Below, one piece after another: positions 46,392-53,702 of a DNA stretch of 64,000 nt (its first letter is position 1; every line of letters starts with the position of its first letter). The notes below the pieces were generated by a model. It did no database searches and was not told the DNA's origin. It saw only the letters and a list, made by a program, of their open reading frames with translations. Source of the DNA: Psychrobacter sp. APC 3426 (GTDB taxonomy: Bacteria; Pseudomonadota; Gammaproteobacteria; Pseudomonadales; Moraxellaceae). Location of the stretch: NCBI RefSeq assembly GCF_030408035.1, contig NZ_JASDCF010000008.1, positions 39,959 to 103,958 on the forward strand, written 5' to 3'. The position numbers and the translations under genes are program-made.

Positions 46392-47615
46392 TTAACGTGC
46401 CATATAGTTGGTCATGTCTTCCACACCATGTAAGGTCATGGGATACATTCTATTGTCGAACAGTTTTTTAATCTCGACGATGGTTTGGGTATATTGCCAG
46501 TACGCAGGGTTTTCAGGATTGAGCCAAGCGACTTTATCAAAGTGTGCTAATACCCTTTTTAACCAAACAATACCCGCTTCATTGTTCATATATTCAACGC
46601 TACCGCCTACGGTCATGAGCTCATAGGGCGACATCGACGCATCACCAACGAAGATAACGCGATATTCTCGGCCGTATTTATTGAGCAGCTCAAAGGTAGG
46701 CATCGGCGCACTATGGCGACGATTATTGTCCTTCCACACATAATCATATAAGCAGTTATGAAAGTAAAAAAACTCTAACGTTTTAAATTCATTCTTCGCC
46801 GCTGAAAACAGCTTTTCTAGCGCTTCCACATGTATATCCATACTACCGCCGACATCAAACAGCATCAGCACCTTGACGCGGTTACGGCGCTCAGCCTGCA
46901 TATGAATATCGAGCACACCTTTTTTGGCAGTGCGCTTGATGGTCTCATGAATATCTAGCTCATCGGCGCTACCGGTACGTGCAAACTGGCGCAAGTTACG
47001 CAGTGCCATTTGAATTTGGCGCGTACCCAGCTGACTGTCGTCATCAAGATTACGGTATTTTCGCTGCTCCCAAACTTTGGCGGCGCTACGTTTACGTGAC
47101 TCACCACCGACACGCACCCCTTCTGGATGGTCGCCATAGGCACCAAATGGCGACGTCCCACCTGTACCAACCCATTTATTACCGCCTTGATGGCGCTCTT
47201 TTTGCTCTTTAAGACGCTCCTCTAAAGCTTTCATCAGCTCCTCTAGCGAGCCGTATTTTTTTAGCAAGCGCCGCTGCTCTTCGGTCAGATTTTTTGGGTC
47301 GAGCTTTAAATCTAACCATTCTTTTGGGACGTCCGTTAACTTGGACAACAGCTCGTCCATATCAAGGCTATCAACCCCTTCGAAATAGTCTGCCATGGCA
47401 CGGTCAAACTTATCAAAATGACGCTCGTCTTTGACCATACAGAGTCGAATCAGCCGATACATATCCTCACGACTGGCAAAGGTAGACAGCTCTGGATTCT
47501 CAGGATGTGGCTGCATCATCAGCCCTTGATCTAACGCAGCGTTTAGGTCAAGTAGCTCACGGGTACTGACGGGCACGCCGTAAGTACGTAAGGTATAGAA
47601 CAATTTGATAAACAT
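46392..47615 (-). CDS. VWA-domain protein (CoxE-like)
   Basis: This 407-aa protein has a von Willebrand factor A domain in its C-terminal half. The metal site reads DVGGS (D244, S248), so the usual first Ser of DxSxS is Gly; this substitution is common in related proteins and may alter metal binding. The N-terminal half is charged and helical, with a Lys/Glu-rich coiled-coil-like stretch near 100-140. Proteins of this kind act with MoxR AAA+ ATPases as chaperones or metal-insertion factors. It follows the MoxR gene by 106 bp. Confidence 0.85.
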   Translation of the reverse strand: MFIKLFYTLRTYGVPVSTRELLDLNAALDQGLMMQPHPENPELSTFASREDMYRLIRLCMVKDERHFDKFDRAMADYFEGVDSLDMDELLSKLTDVPKEWLDLKLDPKNLTEEQRRLLKKYGSLEELMKALEERLKEQKERHQGGNKWVGTGGTSPFGAYGDHPEGVRVGGESRKRSAAKVWEQRKYRNLDDDSQLGTRQIQMALRNLRQFARTGSADELDIHETIKRTAKKGVLDIHMQAERRNRVKVLMLFDVGGSMDIHVEALEKLFSAAKNEFKTLEFFYFHNCLYDYVWKDNNRRHSAPMPTFELLNKYGREYRVIFVGDASMSPYELMTVGGSVEYMNNEAGIVWLKRVLAHFDKVAWLNPENPAYWQYTQTIVEIKKLFDNRMYPMTLHGVEDMTNYMAR

Positions 47616-47721
47616 AAGACACGTATCACTTATTGGCTGACATTATTGTATGGCGACGTTGCTGATATGGTTACGAAGAAAGCCGTTTCATGGGCTTTAT
47701 TCATGACAAATGGTCTTTCGC

Positions 47722-48588
47722 TTAACGACGCATCATATTGGCAAAGCGCTGTAATAAGTTCACATCAGCTTCGTTTTTAAGCAATGCACCATATAGTGGT
47801 GGAATAGATTTTTCACCGCGCAAGTTTTCTTCCAACTCTTCTTGTGCCATGTCATCTGCCAATAATAGCGTCAACCAATCAACCAACTCTGATGTTGATG
47901 GTGGCTTCTTAAGTCCTTGAACGTTACGCAGCTTATAAAAGATATCTAATGCATCGTTGACCAACTTTTCTTGGATATCGGGGAAATGCACCTCAATAAT
48001 TTGACGCATGGTTTCTTCTTCTGGGAAGTCGATATAATGAAAGAAACAGCGACGCAAGAATGCATCTGGTAGTTCTTTTTCATTGTTTGAGGTGATAATA
48101 ACCACCGGACGCTGCTCAGCAGTGATGGTCTCGCCTGTCTCATAGACATAAAACGACATCTTATCCAGCTCATGCAGTAAGTCATTGGGGAACTCGATAT
48201 CGGCTTTATCAATCTCATCAATCAGCAACACACTGCGCTCTTTACTGGTAAAGGCATCCCATAACTTACCAGGCTTGATATAGTTGCCAATTTCATACAC
48301 TTTATCATCACCTAATTGCGAATCACGTAGGCGCGATACCGCATCATACTCGTACAGCCCTTGCTCAGCTTTGGTAGTCGATTTGACATGCCATGTAATC
48401 AGCGGCATACCCAAACTCTCGGCAACCTCTTCGGCCAGTAACGTTTTACCCGTACCAGGCTCGCCTTTGATAAGCAGCGGTTTTTGTAGCATCATTGCTG
48501 CGTTGACTGCTAACTGCAAATCCTCGGTAGCGATATAGCTTTGCGTGCCAGTAAAAGTTTTCTTGTTTGTATCAGTCGTGGTGGTCAT
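47722..48588 (-). CDS. MoxR-family AAA+ ATPase
   Basis: This 288-aa ATPase has Walker A GEPGTGKT (42-49), Walker B LLIDEIDKAD, sensor 1 VIITSNNEKELPDAFLRRC and the MoxR-type C-terminal lid. MoxR proteins remodel or activate partner enzymes together with VWA proteins, and such a gene follows directly. The client is not apparent here because no third enzyme gene is adjacent. Confidence 0.9.
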   Translation of the reverse strand: MTTTTDTNKKTFTGTQSYIATEDLQLAVNAAMMLQKPLLIKGEPGTGKTLLAEEVAESLGMPLITWHVKSTTKAEQGLYEYDAVSRLRDSQLGDDKVYEIGNYIKPGKLWDAFTSKERSVLLIDEIDKADIEFPNDLLHELDKMSFYVYETGETITAEQRPVVIITSNNEKELPDAFLRRCFFHYIDFPEEETMRQIIEVHFPDIQEKLVNDALDIFYKLRNVQGLKKPPSTSELVDWLTLLLADDMAQEELEENLRGEKSIPPLYGALLKNEADVNLLQRFANMMRR

Positions 48589-48790
48589 AAGTAGGTCTCA
48601 TTTATTGTTATAAATTAAAGGGATTAGAAAGTAATTGATGAATGGTAAATAATGAATTAGATTAGCACAGCCGCTATGATTGCCAAAATACTCATGCGTT
48701 CGCAGTTACTAACCAATATTATTCAAATAGAGCATGTCATCAGTTAGCACATTTATATATTGGTAGCGTCACATAAAAAAGAGCGTACAT

Positions 48791-48816
48791 AAAAAAAGAC
48801 ACGCATGGTGTCTTTT
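48791..48816 (-). terminator. Terminator of hypothetical membrane protein gene
   Basis: AAAAGACAC (48794-48802) and GTGTCTTTT (48808-48816) form a 9-bp stem with a 5-nt loop. The As at 48791-48797 give Ts on the minus strand. It lies about 30 nt after the stop codon. Confidence 0.75.
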
Positions 48817-48844
48817 ATCTTAATGAATAAAGCTTAATTCTAAT

Positions 48845-49546
48845 TTAAAGCTTATCAGTTTTATCACTATCCTCTTGCTTCAATGGCTTGTTGTCTTTTT
48901 TCAGACTAACATCAGCCTCAGTCTTATTTACTTCCGTCGTAATAGTTTCAGATTCAGTCACTTCAGGCTTAGTAACTTGCGTCTTAGCCATTTCAGGTTT
49001 AGACATTAATGCCGAATTATCAGATGACTCTGCTAAACCAGCATTGTCTGCCAAGTAATTACCAGTGGTTAGCTGCATCGTTGCCTGCGTATCTTCTGCG
49101 GTACGACTGCGGGCTTTATCTAAACTGGATTCAAATGCTCCGCGAATCAGCTGCCAAACAAAACCAACAAATAGACCAACGACCAATACCACCATAATCG
49201 GTAGCATATTGGCAATCGCGCCAGCAAAGTCTTTCATCATAATGGCATAGACAACGCTAATACTGGCGGGAGCAATCGAGCTTGGGTCGCCAAGGGCGGT
49301 ACCTGGCGCTAGCAAAACGGCAAATACTATCATCCAACTCATACCGCCTAGCGGCTTTGGTAATACACGAGCGACCAGCACCCATAAGACCAGCACCAAA
49401 ATAGAACCACCAAGATATGCATACATTGGCAAGTCTGCGGGTGGCACGTCTTTTACCATTTGACCCCACCAAATAGCAATCTCACCGAGAATGTCACTGA
49501 TGGCTTCTAATGGTAAGCTGTGTAAGATACTTTTTAACCAGTCCAT
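48845..49546 (-). CDS. Hypothetical membrane protein
   Basis: This 233-aa protein is not recognised. It has an amphipathic N-terminus, three hydrophobic segments (about 44-64, 71-86 and 112-135) and a charged C-terminal tail of about 85 residues rich in Thr, Glu and Lys, with a degenerate TKPEVTESE repeat, probably cytoplasmic and disordered. There is no clear ribosome site. It is upstream of the MoxR gene but separated by a terminator, so it is probably independent. Confidence 0.65.
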   Translation of the reverse strand: MDWLKSILHSLPLEAISDILGEIAIWWGQMVKDVPPADLPMYAYLGGSILVLVLWVLVARVLPKPLGGMSWMIVFAVLLAPGTALGDPSSIAPASISVVYAIMMKDFAGAIANMLPIMVVLVVGLFVGFVWQLIRGAFESSLDKARSRTAEDTQATMQLTTGNYLADNAGLAESSDNSALMSKPEMAKTQVTKPEVTESETITTEVNKTEADVSLKKDNKPLKQEDSDKTDKL

Positions 49547-49826
49547 GCGTGTTTAGTTACCTGCGTTTATCACCGACAACACGTTATGTGCCTAGCGGTA
49601 TAGGGTACGTTCTGTCGTACTAAAATAAGACCGAATATATAATCGACATGTGCAATTATTAGGCTGCTAGTTTATCACGACTTCCTAATAAAATGCATGC
49701 TACCCATTGCTTAGTAACGTTTTTTATCATTTAGCCTTTTGAAACTTGTCTTTTACCAAATGGCTTAGACGCAAGCCACAGTCGACTTAACATCACCTCA
49801 CAATGGAAACTTTATTAAAAGGCGCG

Positions 49827-50147
49827 CTAATTGTAAATACTGTCCTGTGATTCACGAGCACGCAGCTCAGCTTGGCGGCGCATAACGTCCTGTGGCGGCA
49901 ACTGTACAAAATAGCCTTGCGACTTTAATTTTGCCAATACCTCTTCTTTATCAACACGCGCAAGCGTTGGCGTAGCTGCCAAATCTAAATGCATGACAAA
50001 CTGGCTACGACCCAATCCTGCACGGAAGTCTTTGGGTAACACCCCAAGCCAATCTTTTATCTCGTCAGTGTCATCAGGATAATCAGGACGCGCAATATAG
50101 ATGTACATGTCGTCGTGTTTGGGAAATTTATAAATATCGCAGTGCAT
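49827..50147 (-). CDS. YcgL-domain protein
   Basis: This 106-aa protein matches the YcgL family: MHCDIYKFPKHDDMYIYI at the start, LPKDFRAGLG in the centre, FVMHLDLA and the C-terminal YFVQLPPQD. The family is small and cytoplasmic; a role in RNA turnover has been suggested because ycgL is often next to rnd. Here rnd lies 7 kb away on the same strand. Weak AGG ribosome site. Confidence 0.85.
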   Translation of the reverse strand: MHCDIYKFPKHDDMYIYIARPDYPDDTDEIKDWLGVLPKDFRAGLGRSQFVMHLDLAATPTLARVDKEEVLAKLKSQGYFVQLPPQDVMRRQAELRARESQDSIYN

Positions 50148-50420
50148 AACAATAACCTATCAGAAACTATGGTCATAGGTTAGCATATTTCAGGCAATTA
50201 TCAGTAGTCGCTTTACGTTCTGCTATGGTAAACCGCATTCAATCAGCTCGCTTAATCATTGCTATATCATAATTATGACAGTGTGCTATTCAACTATATC
50301 TCACGGTATTTACCAGTACTTTAACTATTTACGCAGCTAAAAAATGGTTTTTGCCAAAATTATCCACTTTAACGCCGTTGATGACTTGTAAAAGGGCGGT
50401 GAACCTTTCATAATAAAAGC

Positions 50421-50582
50421 GTTTTTCAGGAGAGAGTCTGCAGGCATAAATATCGTCAAAAAAGATATCTTGTAAATGAATATCGTATCAAACCGCATTG
50501 GTGATACGACATTTACCATTGTCGCATGACCACCGAAGGCGCATCCACCCTGCCAATCGCTCAGGTAAAAGGACTGAAAAAC
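50421..50582 (+). promoter_or_regulatory. Glycine riboswitch, aptamer 1
   Basis: P1 is a perfect 9-bp helix, GTTTTTCAG (50421-50429) with CTGAAAAAC (50574-50582). Conserved blocks are GGAGAG after P1, CACCGAAGG (50531-50539) and GCTCAGGTAAAAGGACTG at the 3' side. Between them is an enlarged arm: ATATC/GATAT, GTAAATG (50472) with CATTTAC (50510), and GTATC (50485) with GATAC (50503). These pairings support a folded RNA. Confidence 0.87.
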
Positions 50583-50648
50583 ACATGCCACAACTGTTTC
50601 GCTGTCTACTGTCAATCGCGTAGCACACCCAAACACAAGGCATAACAA

Positions 50649-50795
50649 ATCTGGAGAGCGGTAAGGACGGACGACGCCTTACCCACCGAAGGGGAGAAAA
50701 TACGACATTATCAATGCTTGCTTTTATAGCGTAATCTTTCAAAGATTAATAATGATAATTCGTGTTGAAAATCTCAGGTTACAGGACAGATAGGG
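50649..50795 (+). promoter_or_regulatory. Glycine riboswitch, aptamer 2
   Basis: ATCTG (50649) pairs with CAGAT (50787) as P1. The conserved blocks CTGGAGAGCG, CACCGAAGGGGAGAAAA (50694-50710) and ATCTCAGGTTACAGGACAGA (50771-50790) are all present in order. With aptamer 1 upstream and gcvT 173 nt downstream, this is a glycine-sensing leader that adjusts glycine cleavage to supply. Confidence 0.92.
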
Positions 50796-50804
50796 CTTTT
50801 GCTT

Positions 50805-50853
50805 AAACCGACGTTCAGTGTTGGTTTGGCTTACTGCTTTATCTTTTTTTTCT
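50805..50853 (+). promoter_or_regulatory. Candidate expression platform hairpin
   Basis: AAACCGAC (50805-50812) pairs with GTTGGTTT (50820-50827), with one wobble pair, and a tract of Ts lies at 50844-50851, some 15 nt later. It may be a terminator controlled by aptamer 2. The spacing to the T tract is longer than usual, so this is tentative. Confidence 0.4.
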
Positions 50854-50967
50854 GTGCTACCCTTGGTTGCAATACTTGCACCCTGCAATGTTGCTTCTCG
50901 CTACTATGATACTGCACATCGCTCATTACTCTATCGAGTACGACTGATGTACACATAAGGATTTGTT

Positions 50968-52140
50968 ATGACCGACACTCAAAATGCCAACACTTCAGCT
51001 CCTAAGCGCACGCCTCTTTACCAGTCTCACGTTGATAGTGATGGCAAACTGGTGGATTTTTCTGGTTGGGAATTGCCAATCCATTATGGTTCACAAATTG
51101 AAGAGCATGAAGCCGTGCGTACCGATGCCGGTATGTTCGATGTCTCACATATGGTTGTTGTTGATGTCAAAGGTAGCGATGCCAAAGCATGGCTACAAAA
51201 GCTGCTTGCCAATGATGTTGATAAATTAAAAACCGTCGGTAAAGCGCTATATTCTGGCATGCTCAATGAGCAAGGCGGCATCATCGATGATTTAATCGTC
51301 TACCTGATGAATGAAGACGCTACCAAATATCGTATCGTCTCAAACGCAGCGACCCGTGATAAAGACATGGCTCAATTTGAAAAAGTCGCTGAAGGTTTTG
51401 ACATCACCCTTACCGAGCGTCTAGAGCTTGCCATGATTGCGGTGCAAGGACCAAATGCGGTTGAAAAACTGGCGCAAACCAAACCTAGCTGGGCAGATAC
51501 ATTGGCTGCCCTGAAGCCTTTCGTTGGTGCTGATTTAACAGATATCGAAGGTACAGATTGGTTCGTTGCTCGTACCGGCTACACTGGTGAAGATGGCGTC
51601 GAAGTGATTATGCATGGCGATGATGCACCAGCATTTTTTGAGCAATTAAAAGCCAATGGCGTTAAACCTGCTGGCCTTGGTGCGCGTGATACCTTACGTA
51701 TGGAAGCGGGCATGAACCTTTATGGTCATGACATGAGTGAAGAAACCAGCCCTTATGAGTGCAACATGGGCTGGACGTTGGCGCTAAAAGATGAGCGTGA
51801 CTTTATCGGTCGTGACGCCTTAGTAAGCAAGCGTCAGCAGTCAAAAGACGACAACACCGCCATGAAGCAGGTCGGCTTACTATTGACAACGCGCGGCGTA
51901 TTGCGTGAAGGCATGACCGTTACCATCAATCAAGGCACGGACAATGAGCAAACTGGTCTTATTACCAGTGGCACCTTCTCCCCTAGCCTAAAAAACTCGA
52001 TTGCGATTGCCCGTGTCCCTGCCAGCTTATCCGATGACGATAGCGTTCAAGTCGATTTGCGCGGTAAAGGTAAGTTTGTCGATGTACGTGTGCTTAAGCT
52101 ACCGTTTGTCCGTAACGGCAAGCAGCAGTTTGACTCGTAG
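50968..52140 (+). CDS. gcvT: Aminomethyltransferase (glycine cleavage T protein)
   Basis: GcvT takes the aminomethyl group from lipoyl-GcvH, releases ammonia and forms 5,10-methylene-THF. The 390-aa protein has [46 protein letters not shown] and [20 protein letters not shown], all typical. It starts with an ATAAGGA ribosome site directly under glycine-riboswitch control and is the first gene of gcvT-gcvH-nitroreductase-gcvP. Confidence 0.96.
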   Translation: MTDTQNANTSAPKRTPLYQSHVDSDGKLVDFSGWELPIHYGSQIEEHEAVRTDAGMFDVSHMVVVDVKGSDAKAWLQKLLANDVDKLKTVGKALYSGMLNEQGGIIDDLIVYLMNEDATKYRIVSNAATRDKDMAQFEKVAEGFDITLTERLELAMIAVQGPNAVEKLAQTKPSWADTLAALKPFVGADLTDIEGTDWFVARTGYTGEDGVEVIMHGDDAPAFFEQLKANGVKPAGLGARDTLRMEAGMNLYGHDMSEETSPYECNMGWTLALKDERDFIGRDALVSKRQQSKDDNTAMKQVGLLLTTRGVLREGMTVTINQGTDNEQTGLITSGTFSPSLKNSIAIARVPASLSDDDSVQVDLRGKGKFVDVRVLKLPFVRNGKQQFDS

Positions 52141-52209
52141 TCATTATAAATTCTATTATTAGCTTCCACTATTTTTGTTAACCATCCTCTATCACTTAGG
52201 AGAGAGACC

Positions 52210-52590
52210 ATGAGCAATATCCCAGCAGAACTGAAATACATCGCCAGCCACGAGTGGCTACGCCTAGAAGACGACGGTACTATCACTGTTGGTATCACTG
52301 ACCATGCTCAAGACCTATTGGGTGACGTGGTGTTTGTTGAATTGCCAGACGTGGGTGACATCATCGCCGTTGACGACGAAATCTCAGTCGTAGAATCAGT
52401 AAAAGCAGCCTCTGACGTTTATGCGCCTATTTCAGGCGAAGTCGTTGCCATCAACGAAGCATTAGAAGACGATCCAGAAATCATCAACTCTGACCCATAC
52501 GGTGAAGGTTGGTTCTTTAGAATGAAGCCTGACAATATCGCTGACTACGAAGCGCTGTTGACAGCTGACGAGTACGAAAACGAGCTGTAA
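52210..52590 (+). CDS. gcvH: Glycine cleavage H protein
   Basis: GcvH is the 126-aa lipoyl carrier that shuttles the aminomethyl group between P, T and L proteins. It has the HEWLR start motif, [19 protein letters not shown] and the lipoylation site in [12 protein letters not shown] (K65). It starts with a strong TAGGAGAGAG site 69 bp after gcvT. Confidence 0.97.
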   Translation: MSNIPAELKYIASHEWLRLEDDGTITVGITDHAQDLLGDVVFVELPDVGDIIAVDDEISVVESVKAASDVYAPISGEVVAINEALEDDPEIINSDPYGEGWFFRMKPDNIADYEALLTADEYENEL

Positions 52591-52854
52591 TAGCCGCTTT
52601 GCTACTCGCATAAAAGCGGTATTTCAGTGAAATGAAATATCGGTTTTTGCAACATTAAAGAATGTCGCTTAAAAAATATAACTTGTTATGGCAGATATTG
52701 GCGTCAGCTGATATCTGTACGCTTTTCTCTCAAATACTTATCGCTCAATTGACTACTGCCAACTGCTATTCGATTTACTCGTATTTATCACTTGTCAGAC
52801 ACTATTGAAAAGAGTTGCTCAATACTGACCTAAGTTGATTATTCAATTCCCAGT

Positions 52855-53625
52855 ATGGATTCTAATATGACCTCTAGCACTGACCTTAAAGACAATATTG
52901 CGACGCCTACTCATACCCCGCAGCTGCAAGCGTTTCGCGAAGTGGTTGAATCACGTCGTTCCGTTCGTCGCTTTACCGATACAAAGATACCTGACGACGT
53001 GTTAGCAGACTGTCTGCGTTTGGCCATGCTAGCACCGAACTCGAGCAATCTACAGCCGTGGGAATTTTATGTGATTGATAATGCGGACAATCGCAAACGC
53101 GCTGTTAAGAACTGCATGAATCAAAACGCAGCAAAAACCGCCGCACGCTTGATTGCAATCGTTGCTCGTACGGATGTCTGGCAGGAGCACGCTCAGCAGA
53201 TATTGCGCGAATACCCTAATACACCCGTACCCAAAAAAGTCAAGGACTACTATAACAAAGTCGTTGCCTTGGATTTTTTGCGAGGTCCTGCCAATGTGGT
53301 CTCAGCAGCCAAATGGAGTGCCACTCAAGTATTTAGACGCGTAAAAGGTCCCATCAAGTCGCCTTACTATACTTTTGAAGACACCAAAAACTGGGCCACC
53401 AACAATGCTTCCCTTGCCGCTGAAAACTTAATGCTTGCCCTACGCGCGCACGGTTTTGATAGCTGTCCGATGGGCGGCTTTGATGAGCCTGCTATGAAAC
53501 GCCTATTAAACTTAAGCAACGACCAGCATATCATTATGATGATTGGTGCTGGTGAGCGCGCTGATAATGGCGTTTACAACACCCAGTTCCGCTTTGATCA
53601 AGAGCAGTTTGTCCATTACGTCTAA
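52855..53625 (+). CDS. Nitroreductase-family protein
   Basis: This FMN-dependent nitroreductase-fold protein has 256 aa. The FMN-binding N-terminus reads VESRRSVRRFTDTKIPDD, followed by LAMLAPNSSNLQPWEFYV, and the C-terminal half has GFDSCPMGGF and an IGAGE motif. It would reduce a nitro, quinone or other oxidised substrate with NAD(P)H; the substrate is unknown. It sits between gcvH (264-bp gap) and gcvP (77-bp gap), an unusual insertion into the gcv set. The start is ATG 52855 or ATG 52867. Confidence 0.85.
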   Translation: MDSNMTSSTDLKDNIATPTHTPQLQAFREVVESRRSVRRFTDTKIPDDVLADCLRLAMLAPNSSNLQPWEFYVIDNADNRKRAVKNCMNQNAAKTAARLIAIVARTDVWQEHAQQILREYPNTPVPKKVKDYYNKVVALDFLRGPANVVSAAKWSATQVFRRVKGPIKSPYYTFEDTKNWATNNASLAAENLMLALRAHGFDSCPMGGFDEPAMKRLLNLSNDQHIIMMIGAGERADNGVYNTQFRFDQEQFVHYV

Positions 53626-53702
53626 AACTGTAAGCCGTCGTTAGTTATCATTATTAGTTATTTTAGCCAATCCCTTTATTACTCCCTTAACCAAGGACTC
53701 TC

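Larger units (their letters stand above)
50148..50967. other. gcvT leader region
   Basis: This 820-bp stretch without a protein gene holds the ycgL promoter side, then a tandem glycine riboswitch (50421-50797), a small hairpin and a T tract before gcvT. An antisense frame at 50337-50648 overlaps the riboswitch and is rejected. Confidence 0.7.

Noticed and set aside
46840..46870. VWA protein inactivated by the DxGxS change
   Set aside because: The rest of the domain is intact and I recall the same substitution in related CoxE-like proteins, so it was not called a pseudogene.
50337..50648. 103-codon minus-strand frame opposite the gcvT leader
   Set aside because: It is antisense to glycine riboswitch aptamer 1 and its linker; the conserved RNA blocks explain the sequence.
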